Assembly: GCF_027922145.1 (NCBI RefSeq)
Contig: NZ_BSFC01000013.1
Location: forward strand, 23,741 to 87,740
Origin: Novosphingobium resinovorum
GTDB taxonomy: Bacteria > Pseudomonadota > Alphaproteobacteria > Sphingomonadales > Sphingomonadaceae
Length of the DNA stretch: 64,000 bases
Reading direction: 5' to 3'
In this document: positions 16,066-25,013 of the stretch, piece by piece
How positions within the stretch are numbered: position 1 is the first letter of the stretch
How the letters are laid out: each line of letters starts with the position of its first letter
Notes under the pieces: model-generated
Database searches by the model: none
What the model saw: the letters and a program-made list of their open reading frames with translations, nothing else
What the model was told of the DNA's origin: nothing
Position numbers and translations under genes: made by a program

Positions 16066-17133
16066 ATGACTTTCACGCCGTCCGACGACGATATCGCCGA
16101 ACCCGAAGCCCCGCCGCCGCGTCCGCTCATCAACCGGCGCAGCGTGCTGGCGGGCGGCGTGGTCGCAGCGGCCGGGGCGGCCGGGCTTTATGCCGCCGCG
16201 CGTCCATCGCCACTGCCGCGCAATGCGAAAGGGCAGCGCAAGATCACGCTGGCCTGGAATGCCAATGCGATCTGCCTCGCCCCCGCACTGCTGGCCAAGG
16301 AACAGGGCATCTACGAGCGCTTCGGCCTCGACGTGGAGCTGATGAACTTCGCCGGGTCCACCGACCAGCTGCTGGAGGCGATCTCCACCGGCAAGGCCGA
16401 CGCCGGGGTCGGCATGATCCTGCGCTGGATCAAGCCGCTGGAGCAGGGCTTCGACGTGCGGCTGATCGCGGGCACCCACGGCGGCTGCATTCGCGTGCTC
16501 GGCTCGCGAAGGGCGGGGATCACCGATGCGGTGGAGAGCCTGCGCGGCAAGGCGATCGGCCTTTCGGAAATCACCGGCGCCGGGCGCAATGCGCTGGCGG
16601 TGCTGCTGAAGGCCAACGGCCTCGACCCGAACCGCGACGTCGAATGGAAGGCATTCCCCGCGCCGCTCCTCGCCGCCGCCGTCGAGAAGGGCGAGATCCA
16701 GGCTTTCGTCGATTCCGACCCGATCGCCTACGTGCTGCAGAAGAATTCGGGCGGCGATCTGGTGGAGGTGCTCTCCAACCTCTCGGCTCCCTGGCAGGAC
16801 CGCGTGTGCTGCGTGCTCGGCGCCAGCGGCGACCTGCTGCGCCGCGACCGCGCCAGCGGCGTCGCGCTGGCGCAGGCGCTGACGACGGCGGCCTCGATCT
16901 GCTCGCAGCAGCCCGAGGCGGTGGCGCGCGCCTTCGCGCCTTATGCCAAGGCCAGCGTCGAGGATCTGGTCGCGGTGCTGAAGATGCAGACCCACGATCA
17001 CCACCCTGTCGGCCGCGACCTGCACAACGAGGTCGCGCTCTATGCCGGGGAGCTGCGCGACGTCGGAGTGATGAAGCCGACCACCGATCCGCAAAGTTTC
17101 GCCAGCCGCACCGTCGAACAGCTTTTCGCATGA
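16066..17133 (+). CDS. ABC transporter substrate-binding protein, sulfonate/NMT1-like
   Basis: Periplasmic binding protein (355 aa) of the SsuA/TauA/NMT1 family. A twin-arginine-like leader (INRRSVLAGGVVAAAGAAGL, about residues 20-45) suggests Tat export, common for this family in alphaproteobacteria. The mature part begins KITLAWNANAICLAPALLAK, the usual opening, with EQGIYERFGLDVELMNF and ISTGKADAGVGMI. It starts the plus-strand operon with permease (10 bp gap) and ATPase genes. The context (SfnB-like, LLM monooxygenase, TauE-like) supports an aliphatic sulfonate or related organosulfur ligand; this is inference. The ATG at 16066 is chosen because upstream codons do not form a leader. Confidence 0.87.
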   Translation: MTFTPSDDDIAEPEAPPPRPLINRRSVLAGGVVAAAGAAGLYAAARPSPLPRNAKGQRKITLAWNANAICLAPALLAKEQGIYERFGLDVELMNFAGSTDQLLEAISTGKADAGVGMILRWIKPLEQGFDVRLIAGTHGGCIRVLGSRRAGITDAVESLRGKAIGLSEITGAGRNALAVLLKANGLDPNRDVEWKAFPAPLLAAAVEKGEIQAFVDSDPIAYVLQKNSGGDLVEVLSNLSAPWQDRVCCVLGASGDLLRRDRASGVALAQALTTAASICSQQPEAVARAFAPYAKASVEDLVAVLKMQTHDHHPVGRDLHNEVALYAGELRDVGVMKPTTDPQSFASRTVEQLFA

Positions 17134-17143
17134 AGGACACGCC

Positions 17144-18163
17144 ATGAGCAGCAGCGCCCTCGCCTTATCGTCTGATCGCTTCGCCGGACGCAGTGAAGAG
17201 GTCGTCGAACCGGCTTCCCCGCGCGCTCCGGTGTGGCGAGGCGGCATTGTCGCGGCGCTGGCATGGGCCGCCGCCGCCGGGGTCACCTGGACGTGGCCGG
17301 ATATCACGCCATGGTCCCGTTCGGGGCTTCTGGGTGCCGTTGAGTGCACGTTGGGTGCCGCCCTGTTCCTCCTAGCATTCGCCGGAAATCGCGGCCGACT
17401 GGCGGCCCTCCGGCCGTGGGATCGCTGGCTCGGCGCGGGTGCGGTGCTGCTTACACTGTGGCAGATTCTGACCGCAAAGACCGCAATTCTGCCGCTTCCG
17501 TTCTTCCCGCCGCCCCAGTCGATCCTCGAAGTCTACACCGACGACAGCGCCCGATTGCTCGAAAGCGCGGCCCGTTCACTGCTCCTGCTGCTGCCCGGCT
17601 ATGCGATCGGCGGGGCGGTCGGTTTCGCCAACGGCGTCGCCATCGGCTGGTGGAAACAGGCGAGCTACTGGGGCCACCCGATCCTGCGTTTCGTCGGCCC
17701 GCTGCCCGCCACCGCATGGCTGCCGCTGGCGTTCTTCGTGTTCCCCGGATCGCAGAGCGCGAGCACCTTCCTGATCGCGCTGGCGACCGCCTTTCCGGTC
17801 GCGGTGCTGACGTCCTCAGGCGTCAAGGGCGTCAATGCGGCGTACTATGACATCGCCCGGACCCTGGGCGCGAGCGAGCGGTTCCTGATCCTCAAAGTGG
17901 CGATCCCGGCCGCGCTCCCGGACGTTTTCGTTGGCCTTTTCATGGGCCTCGGCGCATCGTTCGCAGTGCTGATCGTGGCCGAGATGATGGGCGTCAAGGC
18001 CGGGCTCGGCTGGTATCTGCAGTGGGCGCAAGGGTGGGCGGCCTATGCCAACCTCTACGGCGCGCTGATCGTGATGGCGCTGTTGTTCTCCAGCCTCATC
18101 GCCCTCCTCTTCACCGTTCGCGACCGCGTGCTCGCCTGGCAGAAGGCAATCGTTCGATGGTAA
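17144..18163 (+). CDS. ABC transporter permease, SsuC/TauC-like, with extra N-terminal helices
   Basis: Inner-membrane permease of 339 aa. The C-terminal ~250 residues are a standard binding-protein-dependent permease with the EAA-type loop (YYDIARTLGASERFLILKVA, IPAALPDVFVGLFMGLGASF, AVLIVAEMMG). About 90 residues precede it, containing two or three extra hydrophobic segments (GGIVAALAWAAAAGVTWTW; LGAALFLLAFAGN), making the protein longer than typical SsuC (about 260 aa). The downstream ATPase start overlaps its stop by 7 bp, indicating coupled translation. It pairs with the SsuA-like protein upstream. Confidence 0.88.
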   Translation: MSSSALALSSDRFAGRSEEVVEPASPRAPVWRGGIVAALAWAAAAGVTWTWPDITPWSRSGLLGAVECTLGAALFLLAFAGNRGRLAALRPWDRWLGAGAVLLTLWQILTAKTAILPLPFFPPPQSILEVYTDDSARLLESAARSLLLLLPGYAIGGAVGFANGVAIGWWKQASYWGHPILRFVGPLPATAWLPLAFFVFPGSQSASTFLIALATAFPVAVLTSSGVKGVNAAYYDIARTLGASERFLILKVAIPAALPDVFVGLFMGLGASFAVLIVAEMMGVKAGLGWYLQWAQGWAAYANLYGALIVMALLFSSLIALLFTVRDRVLAWQKAIVRW

Positions 18164-18945
18164 CTCTGGTCCATTCCCCCGCGACCACCGGCCTGTCCGT
18201 ACAGGTGCGCGGCGTTCACCACGCTTTCGACACGCCCGGCGGCCCGCTGCCGGTGCTGGACGACGTCACCCTCGACATTGAGCCGGGCGAATTCGTCGCC
18301 CTGCTCGGCCCCAGCGGCTGCGGAAAATCCACGCTTCTGCGCCTGCTGGCGGGGCTGGAGGCGCCCTCCGAGGGCAAGCTGGGCGCCGACAAGGTCCGCA
18401 TCGTCGGCCCCGATCCGTCGCGGCTGCTCGTGTTCCAGGACCCGACGCTATATCCATGGCGCAGCGTGCGCGGCAATGTCGCGCTGGGCCTCGAGGCGCA
18501 GGGCGTGGACCCGCAGCAAGCCGCCGCGCGGACCGACCGGACCTTGCGCCTCGTCGGCCTCGGAGGCTTCGAGCAGGCCCTGCCGAGCGAGCTTTCCGGC
18601 GGCATGGCGCAGCGCGCGGCGCTCGCCCGCGTGCTGGTGAACGACCCGCGCCTGCTGCTGCTGGACGAGCCTTTCGGCAAGCTGGATTCGCTGACCCGCA
18701 TGACCCTGCAGACCGAAATCCTGCGCCTGTGGCGCGATGCCGGGTTCACCGTGCTGCTGGTCACCCACGATGTCGAGGAAGCCCTGCTGCTGGCCCAGCG
18801 GATCGTCGTGTTCAGCCCCCGCCCCGCCCGGATCGTGCGCGAGGTGGCGGTCGAGGAGCCCTATCCCCGTCGCCGCGACAATCCAGCCCTGCAATCCTTG
18901 CGCCGGGACATTCTCGCCTCGCTCGGACACGCCCACGAGCTTTGA
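18157..18945 (+). CDS. ABC transporter ATP-binding protein, SsuB/TauB-like
   Basis: 262-aa ATPase energising the sulfonate-type importer. All motifs are present: Walker A (GPSGCGKSTLLRLL, about residues 50-63), Q-loop (LLVFQDPTLYPWRSV), ABC signature (LSGGMAQRAALARVL), Walker B/D-loop (RLLLLDEPFGKLD) and H-loop (LLVTHDVEEALLL). The start ATG at 18157 overlaps the permease stop. It is convergent with a LysR gene ending at 18967, with only 21 bp between and no clear terminator. Confidence 0.92.
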   Translation: MVTLVHSPATTGLSVQVRGVHHAFDTPGGPLPVLDDVTLDIEPGEFVALLGPSGCGKSTLLRLLAGLEAPSEGKLGADKVRIVGPDPSRLLVFQDPTLYPWRSVRGNVALGLEAQGVDPQQAAARTDRTLRLVGLGGFEQALPSELSGGMAQRAALARVLVNDPRLLLLDEPFGKLDSLTRMTLQTEILRLWRDAGFTVLLVTHDVEEALLLAQRIVVFSPRPARIVREVAVEEPYPRRRDNPALQSLRRDILASLGHAHEL

Positions 18946-18966
18946 GAAGCCCCGGAGCCAAATGCT

Positions 18967-19869
18967 TCATGGGTGCTGCGACACGGCTTCGCCCTGCCTG
19001 ACGATTTCATCGACAAGCGCGGCCGCGTGGCGGCTGAGCGCGGTAAAGTCGGCCGCACAAAGCACCAGATGGCGGCGTGCCCAACGATCCGCCAGCGGCA
19101 CGATCGTCAACCCGCCGGAACGAACACGTTCGGCTGCCGCGAGCGGTAGAATGCCTATTCCGACGCCGGCTTCCACAAGCCGGGCCACGCTCTCGAAGCT
19201 GCGCAAGCGCACCCGGTAGCCAATCCTGCGGCCAAGTTTCGCGGCCTGATCCGCCAGATGCGAATGCAACGCCCCGGCGCTCAGGCCAACGAAAGGCTGG
19301 TCTAGCAGTTCGGCAAAACGCATCGACGAACTGCTCGCAAGGGGATGCTGGGATGGAAAAAGGACGACCAGCCTGTCCTCTGCGACCGTCACCGTCTCCA
19401 ACCCAGCCGTATCGGCCGAGTTCGCGATCAGCCCGAATTCGGCCCTCCCTTCCGCGACGGCAGCAACGATATCTGCACTCGTACGCTCCTCGATGTCGAC
19501 ATCCACGTCGGGATGCGCAATCAGGAACACCCGCACGGCGGCGGGAAGCAGTTCGACAAGCGCAGCCGTATTCGAAAGCATGCGGATGTGCCCCTTGAGG
19601 CCCGATGCGAAAACGCCGAGATCACCCCGCATGCGCTCGATCTGCGCCGTCACGATGCGGGCATGCGCCAACAAAGTGCGTCCCGCAGGTGTGGGCACCA
19701 CACCACGCCGGCCGCGCTCCAACAGCGAGGTTCCGAGCACGGCCTCCATGCCGCTGATCCGCGCGCTCGCCGAAGCCAGCGCCATGTGCGCAAGATTGGC
19801 GCCACCGGAGATGCTGCCTGCCTCCACTACGGCGATGAAGAGGCGAAGGTCGGTAAGGTCGAAACGCAT
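18967..19869 (-). CDS. LysR-family transcriptional regulator
   Basis: 300-aa LysR regulator with a complete N-terminal HTH (LTDLRLFIAVVEAGSISGGA, LAHMALASASARISGMEAVL, GTSLLERGRRGVVPTPAG) and effector domain (LKGHIRMLSNTAALVELLPA through VGIGILPLAAAERV). It lies convergent with the ABC operon and divergent from a methyltransferase gene (111 bp apart), so either may be its target. The HTH arrangement resembles the ModE-like subgroup that often represses small transport operons. No ligand can be inferred. Confidence 0.88.
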   Translation of the reverse strand: MRFDLTDLRLFIAVVEAGSISGGANLAHMALASASARISGMEAVLGTSLLERGRRGVVPTPAGRTLLAHARIVTAQIERMRGDLGVFASGLKGHIRMLSNTAALVELLPAAVRVFLIAHPDVDVDIEERTSADIVAAVAEGRAEFGLIANSADTAGLETVTVAEDRLVVLFPSQHPLASSSSMRFAELLDQPFVGLSAGALHSHLADQAAKLGRRIGYRVRLRSFESVARLVEAGVGIGILPLAAAERVRSGGLTIVPLADRWARRHLVLCAADFTALSRHAAALVDEIVRQGEAVSQHP

Positions 19870-19980
19870 GTGCCTTCGTTAACAGCGAAGGCTGGCATCG
19901 CATATCCCGCATTGTCGCATGCTGCGGGACGGACCACAGGTCGGGCAGCAACGTCACACAGGACAGGAAAGAGAACCACC

Positions 19981-20745
19981 ATGCAAAGCGAGCACAACGC
20001 GATCGTCGACCGGCAGTTCGGCGGACAGGCGCAGGCCTACGTCTCCAGCACCGCACACTCCAGCGGCCCTGACCTTGAGCGACTGGCGCATGTCTCGCAA
20101 GCCTGGTCGGCCGCAAAGGTCCTTGATCTCGGCTGCGGGGGCGGTCACGTCTCCTATACGATTGCACCAAACGTCGGCGAGGTCATCGCCTGCGACCTTT
20201 CCCCGTCGATGCTCGATGCGGTGACTGGCGAAGCGCGGCGGCGCGGTATCGTCAACATTAGTACCCGGCAGGCCGCAGCGGAATCGCTGCCTTTCGCCGA
20301 CGGCGAATTCGACGCCGCGGCCTGCCGCATGAGCGCGCATCACTGGCAGGACCTCGACGCCGGTTTGCGCGAAGCGCGGCGCGTTCTGAAAGCCGGGGCG
20401 CCCGCGATCTTCATCGACGTAGTTTCCCCCGGCCATCCGATGCTCGACACGCACCTGCAGGCGGTGGAACTGCTGCGCGACCGCAGCCATGTTCGCGACT
20501 ACCGGATCGAGGAATGGTCGGCCGCACTGAGCCGCGCCGGGTTCGATACCCTCCGCGTTTCCACGCATTCCCTGCCGATGGAGTTCGCCGCATGGGTCGA
20601 GCGGATGAAGACCCCGGCGCCCCTCGTCACCGCGATCCGGGCGCTGCAGACCGAAGCATCGGAAGCGGTGCGCGATGCCTTCGCCATCCGGGAGGACGGC
20701 AGCTTCACCATCCGCATCGCGACTTTCGAACTGACGGCGGCATAG
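19981..20745 (+). CDS. Class I SAM-dependent methyltransferase
   Basis: 254-aa UbiE/COQ5-like methyltransferase. Motif I VLDLGCGGGHVSYTIAP (about residues 47-63) binds S-adenosylmethionine; post-motifs IACDLSPSMLDAV, AAESLPFADGEFDAAACRMS and ARRVLKAGAPAIFIDV follow in order. The ATG at 19981 is chosen because homology and the GAGAACC-rich upstream begin there, although the frame is open for hundreds of bases before it. It is divergent from the LysR gene and ends 18 bp from the convergent TauE-like gene. Acceptor substrate unknown; this family is often misannotated as UbiE. Confidence 0.85.
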   Translation: MQSEHNAIVDRQFGGQAQAYVSSTAHSSGPDLERLAHVSQAWSAAKVLDLGCGGGHVSYTIAPNVGEVIACDLSPSMLDAVTGEARRRGIVNISTRQAAAESLPFADGEFDAAACRMSAHHWQDLDAGLREARRVLKAGAPAIFIDVVSPGHPMLDTHLQAVELLRDRSHVRDYRIEEWSAALSRAGFDTLRVSTHSLPMEFAAWVERMKTPAPLVTAIRALQTEASEAVRDAFAIREDGSFTIRIATFELTAA

Positions 20746-20763
20746 CGCCCAGCCTCCGTGGTT

Positions 20764-21513
20764 CTAGCCGTAGGCTTTCACGAAAAACGCGGCAGTCACG
20801 CAGACCGCCAGGATCAGCGTCAAGGCCCGCACGACGCCGGAAGGCAGACGAACCCCCAGCAACGCGCCCAGATAGCCGCCTGCCGCCGCGGCTGGGGCGA
20901 GGATCAGAACCTCGCGCCAGCCAACCACGCCCATGGCTGCGAACAGCAGGACGGCAGATGTGTTCGCCGCCGTGACCAGCACGGTGCGCGGCCCTTGCAG
21001 GCGCTTGAGGTCATCGGGCGTCACAAAGCTCCAGAACGCCATCATCATGATGCCCACGGCGCCGCCGAAATAGCCGCCGTAGATGCCGAGGATGAACTGC
21101 CCGGTCAGGATCAGGCCGCGACCCGCGCCGCTCCAGCCGTGGATCGCGGACATGATGCGCCGCCCGAAGGCCAGCGCCATGGTCGCGGCGAGCAAAAGCC
21201 ATGGCAGTGCCTGGAGAAACAGCGCCTGCGGCGTCACCAGCAGCAGCACCCCTCCCGCCAGCCCGCCAACGACCGATACCGCCGCCATCCAGCGCAGCGA
21301 GACGCCCGCGATCGGCCCCAGCCCGTCCCGATAGACCCAGGCACTGACCGCCCCGCCCGGATAGAGCGCCAGGCTGCTGGAGGCATTCGCCGTCACGGGC
21401 GGCACACCCGCCGCCATCAACGCCGGCAGGGAAACGAACGAACCGCCGCCCGCCAGCGCGTTCATCGCCCCCGCCAGCAGGCCCGATCCGATGAGGAGAA
21501 AATCTGCGGTCAT
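20764..21513 (-). CDS. TauE/SafE-family sulfite/sulfonate exporter
   Basis: Integral membrane protein of 249 aa with seven or eight hydrophobic segments, the usual size of TauE/SafE proteins. Features include FLLIGSGLLAGAMNALAGGG (first repeat, the conserved G-x-N-x-x-x-G-G-G turn), ASSSLALYPGGAVSAW and the second repeat ILGIYGGYFGGAVGIMMMAF. Members export sulfite, sulfoacetate or related anions released by desulfonation. The closeness to an SsuABC-like importer and flavin monooxygenases fits removal of sulfite. Start at 21513 (MTADFLL) rather than 33 bp upstream, because the hydrophobic domain begins there. Confidence 0.88.
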   Translation of the reverse strand: MTADFLLIGSGLLAGAMNALAGGGSFVSLPALMAAGVPPVTANASSSLALYPGGAVSAWVYRDGLGPIAGVSLRWMAAVSVVGGLAGGVLLLVTPQALFLQALPWLLLAATMALAFGRRIMSAIHGWSGAGRGLILTGQFILGIYGGYFGGAVGIMMMAFWSFVTPDDLKRLQGPRTVLVTAANTSAVLLFAAMGVVGWREVLILAPAAAAGGYLGALLGVRLPSGVVRALTLILAVCVTAAFFVKAYG

Positions 21514-21607
21514 GGCACGGCTATGAGGATGCCGGGCGCCCCGCACAATCCGGATGATGCGAAGCCGTGCCTTCGTCCTGAACGAAGGCTAATGCGAAAA
21601 AGGGGCT

Positions 21608-23473
21608 TCAGATTGCGACAGCAGGCGAGATACCGCCGACACGGTTGCGCTGGGTGGCTACGACGACGCGGTCGCGGCCGCCTTCCTTCGCACGAAGAAG
21701 CGCTGCGTCGGCAGTGGTGATCAATGCCTGGATCGGTCCATGATGGGGATAGACGGCCAGCCCCAGCGAGACGGTGACCTGTCCGAGAGGCTGCCCCTCC
21801 TGCGTGAGATCGAGGCCCGCCACCCGCTCGCGGATACGCTCGGCCCGCTCCAGCGCCAGTGCCTCGTCAGCCCCCGGCATCAGCATGAGGAATTCCTCGC
21901 CGCCATAGCGAAGCGCCAGATCGTCATCTCGCGCACCACCGGCGAAGACAGCCGCGACGGTGCGGATGACGAAGTCCCCGGCATCGTGACCGAAGCGGTC
22001 GTTGAGGCCCTTGAAGTGGTCGATGTCCATCATCAGGCAGGCGATCGGCGTACCTGCCGCATCGGCGGTGGCGACCAGCCGGCGTAGGGCATCGTCCAGT
22101 TCATGCCGGTTGCGCAAACCCGTCAGCGGGTCGAACAGCGCCTTTTGGTGGAGCACGTCTCGAAGGTTCAGGTTGGCAAGCGCGAGCCCGACGGTCTCGG
22201 ACATCAGTTCGATGTAGACGCCGGTGGAATCGTCCGGCCCATGGTCGGCCGCCAGGTTCTCCAGCACCAGCAGGCCGATCGTTTCGCCCTGCGCGGTCAG
22301 CGGCACGCAGATGGTCGCCCGCGCCGCAGACGGAACAACGTGGCGGCAAGGCACGTCGAGCATCTCGCCGCCGGGCGCATGGATTTGACCGCGCCGCAGC
22401 GCCCAGCAATCGTCCGGGCCGAACGCCGCGTCGGTGCCCTGCGGCCCGCGCTCCCCCACCCCTTGATCTTTGACTCCTTGATCTTTGGCCCCGCGCCACT
22501 CGGCGGCACAGACCATCAGCTTCATGCGGTTGTCCAGCGTATAGAGCCGTCCCGCCAGCGTCGGCGCGATCTTGGGGGCGAACAGGCGCACCACGGCGAA
22601 GAGGTCGGAAACGCTCTCGCACCCCTGCAAGCGCTGTGTCATGCGCGCCAGCAGGTCCCGCACGGCCCAGTCGGCATCGCGCTCGCGCTCCAGCCGCTGG
22701 CGCTCCAGCCCGTTCTCCCGGAAGATGCGGATCGCCTGCGCCATGTCGCCGATCTCGTCGACTTGCGAGAACGCCGGGGTTTCCACGGTGTAGTCCTGGT
22801 CGGCAAGGCGGTTGACCACGTCGCTCAGCGTCATGACCGGACGCAGGATGCGTCGCTTCAGGATGAAGCCCAAAACCAGCAGGAACAGAGCGGCCGTGAT
22901 CGCGACCATGGCCTCGGACACCGAGCGCAGCCGCTGCGAGGCCTGGCTCGCCTGTTCGATCGCATTGTCCGATCGCTGGTCGAGCATGTAGCGGAAGCGG
23001 CCGATCAGGAAGCGCACACGCTCCAGTTCGCGCTCGTACTCCGGTCCGAAGACGATCGCCCGCGCAGTGGCGCTCTCGCCGCGACGGCTGGCGGCGATCG
23101 CGGCCTGCTGCTCGTCCTCCAGCGTCGTAGCCCAGCGGAGACCCTCCGCCAACGAGCGCAGTTCCTGTTCGCTGGCGCCGCCGTCCTTCAGCCTCGCGAG
23201 GCGCTGTTCAACCGAGCCGAGCGAGGCCCGCGTGCGCTCGTAGGCGATGGCATGGCTGGGGTCGTCGGTCACCGTCGCGAGGCGAGCCTGATCGGTCAGT
23301 TCGGCAAGGTCGTTCTCGACCTCGAAGGTCAACTGGTCGAACAGGTCGCGCTGACGCACCGCCGCGCGCTCGACCTTGTCGGCGCTGGAAGCCAGAACCA
23401 TCGTGATGCCCGCCACGATGGTAAGGCAGACGGTCGCGCCATAGGCCCAGTTGGTGATCGTCGCAATGCGCAT
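21608..23473 (-). CDS. Membrane diguanylate cyclase with HAMP and GAF domains
   Basis: 621-aa signalling enzyme making cyclic di-GMP. Order: membrane helix (about 8-28), ~165-residue periplasmic helical sensor, second membrane helix (about 193-212), HAMP linker (RPVMTLSDVVNRLADQDYTV), GAF-like domain (about 285-425, ATICVPLTAQGETIGLLVLE), GGDEF domain (about 450-605). The active site reads RYGGEEFLML near residue 522, and an RDDD inhibitory I-site lies exactly five residues before GGEEF, so product inhibition is expected. An in-frame 5-residue repeat (GAKDQ GVKDQ) interrupts the GAF domain. No EAL domain is present. No functional link with the neighbours is evident. Confidence 0.92.
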   Translation of the reverse strand: MRIATITNWAYGATVCLTIVAGITMVLASSADKVERAAVRQRDLFDQLTFEVENDLAELTDQARLATVTDDPSHAIAYERTRASLGSVEQRLARLKDGGASEQELRSLAEGLRWATTLEDEQQAAIAASRRGESATARAIVFGPEYERELERVRFLIGRFRYMLDQRSDNAIEQASQASQRLRSVSEAMVAITAALFLLVLGFILKRRILRPVMTLSDVVNRLADQDYTVETPAFSQVDEIGDMAQAIRIFRENGLERQRLERERDADWAVRDLLARMTQRLQGCESVSDLFAVVRLFAPKIAPTLAGRLYTLDNRMKLMVCAAEWRGAKDQGVKDQGVGERGPQGTDAAFGPDDCWALRRGQIHAPGGEMLDVPCRHVVPSAARATICVPLTAQGETIGLLVLENLAADHGPDDSTGVYIELMSETVGLALANLNLRDVLHQKALFDPLTGLRNRHELDDALRRLVATADAAGTPIACLMMDIDHFKGLNDRFGHDAGDFVIRTVAAVFAGGARDDDLALRYGGEEFLMLMPGADEALALERAERIRERVAGLDLTQEGQPLGQVTVSLGLAVYPHHGPIQALITTADAALLRAKEGGRDRVVVATQRNRVGGISPAVAI

Positions 23474-23609
23474 GAACGGAAGCTAGACCATTGTGGTTAC
23501 TTTTTGGTGCATCCCCCAACAAGGCGACCTCTAGCCAAATCCCGAATAGCGGGTAATCAGCGATCCGGTCTGAGCCATGTCTCGCATCACCGAAGGAAAG
23601 CGCGCAACC

Positions 23610-25013
23610 ATGCCTTACGAACTATTGATCGATGGCGCACTGATCGACGGTGCATCCAGCATCGAGGTCGTGAACCCGGCAAGCGGCCGCGCCTTCGCGT
23701 CCGCCCCCCGCGCGGACGAGGGACAGGCGTTGCAGGCGATCGCCGCCGCGAAGCGCGCGTTTCCGGGCTGGGCCGCACTGGGGTTCGCCGAAAGAAGCCG
23801 CTGCCTCCACGAACTTGCCGATGCGATCAGGCTGCGGGTCGACGACTTCGCGCGGCTGCTCACCCAGGAACAGGGAAAGCCGCTGAAGGAGGCAAGGCAG
23901 GAGGTTCTCGGCGCCGTCGCCGCGCTGACGTACTACGCGCCGCTCACCCTCGAGCCGCGTGTCCTGCGCGAGACGCCGACGGAACGCATCATCGAGCAGC
24001 GTTATCCGCTGGGCGTGGTAGCCGCGATCACGCCGTGGAACTACCCCTTGCTGCTGCTGATGGTGAAGCTCGCCCCGGCCCTCATCACCGGCAATACCGT
24101 TATCGCCAAGCCGGCGCCGACCACGCCGCTCACCACCTTGCTGCTGGGCGAGGTCGCCGTCGGCATTCTTCCGCCCGGCGTCTTCCAGACGCTGGTCGAC
24201 CAGAACGACCTTGGCGCCCTGCTCAGCCGGCATCCCGACGTTGCGCATATCAGCTTCACCGGCTCCACGCCCACCGGCAGGAAAGTGCTGGGCAGCGCAG
24301 CCGATACGCTCAAGCGGTTCACACTGGAACTGGGCGGCAATGACGCGGCGATCATTCTCGACGATGCGGACATCGCCAAGGTCGCACCTCGGATATTCGG
24401 CGGCGCGACCACCAATGCGGGGCAGATCTGCCTTGCCGTGAAGCGGGTCTACGTCCCCAATTCGATGATCGATGCGCTATGCGCCGAGCTTGTCAGGCTC
24501 GCCGGAGAGGCCGTCGTCGGCGATGGGCTCGAACAGGGCACAACGATCGGGCCGATCCAGAACCGTGCCCAGTTCGAGAAGGTGCTGGGCTTCATCGAGG
24601 ACGCACGAGCGCAGGGCACCATCGTCGCCGGTGGGAAAGCGCTTGCAGGCGACGGCTACTTCATCGCGCCGACCATCGTGCGCGACCTGCCCGACGATGC
24701 CCGCCTCGTGCGCGAGGAGCAGTTCGGCCCGGTGCTCCCGGTGCTGGGTTATGACGACCTGGAAGATGCGATCGGGCGGGCTAACGACAGCGAGTACGGC
24801 CTCGGCGGGACGGTGTGGACCTCTAACATCGATCGCGGCATCGCGGTCGCTTCACGCATCGAAAGCGGAACGGTGTGGGTCAACAAGCACCTGGAACTGC
24901 CCTTCGACGTGCCCTTCGGCGGCGCAAAACAGTCCGGGATCGGTCGTCAGCAGGGCATCGAGGGCATGGAGGACTTCACCCAGCCCAGGATCGTCAACGT
25001 CGCACTTGGCTGA
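23610..25013 (+). CDS. NAD(P)-dependent aldehyde dehydrogenase
   Basis: 467-aa aldehyde dehydrogenase oxidising an unknown aldehyde to its acid. Motifs: VAAITPWNYPLLLLMVKLAP (cofactor fold), FTGSTPTGRKVLGSAADTLK, the general-base Glu in TLELGGNDAAII (about residue 240), and the catalytic Cys in NAGQICLAVKRVYV (about residue 274). The C-terminal FGGAKQSGIGRQQGIEGMED block is complete. The ATG at 23610 follows AAGGAAAG at good spacing and begins MPYELLIDGALID, matching the family; an ATG 33 bp upstream is possible. The last 20 bp overlap the 3' end of the convergent cobF. It resembles the lactaldehyde/phosphonoacetaldehyde-type subgroup, but the substrate is not assignable. Confidence 0.9.
   Translation: MPYELLIDGALIDGASSIEVVNPASGRAFASAPRADEGQALQAIAAAKRAFPGWAALGFAERSRCLHELADAIRLRVDDFARLLTQEQGKPLKEARQEVLGAVAALTYYAPLTLEPRVLRETPTERIIEQRYPLGVVAAITPWNYPLLLLMVKLAPALITGNTVIAKPAPTTPLTTLLLGEVAVGILPPGVFQTLVDQNDLGALLSRHPDVAHISFTGSTPTGRKVLGSAADTLKRFTLELGGNDAAIILDDADIAKVAPRIFGGATTNAGQICLAVKRVYVPNSMIDALCAELVRLAGEAVVGDGLEQGTTIGPIQNRAQFEKVLGFIEDARAQGTIVAGGKALAGDGYFIAPTIVRDLPDDARLVREEQFGPVLPVLGYDDLEDAIGRANDSEYGLGGTVWTSNIDRGIAVASRIESGTVWVNKHLELPFDVPFGGAKQSGIGRQQGIEGMEDFTQPRIVNVALG

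Noticed and set aside
21569..21589. GCCTTCG-N7-CGAAGGC hairpin between the diguanylate cyclase and TauE-like genes
   Set aside because: The run of T residues lies on the wrong side for a minus-strand terminator and the stem is only 7 bp, so I did not call it.
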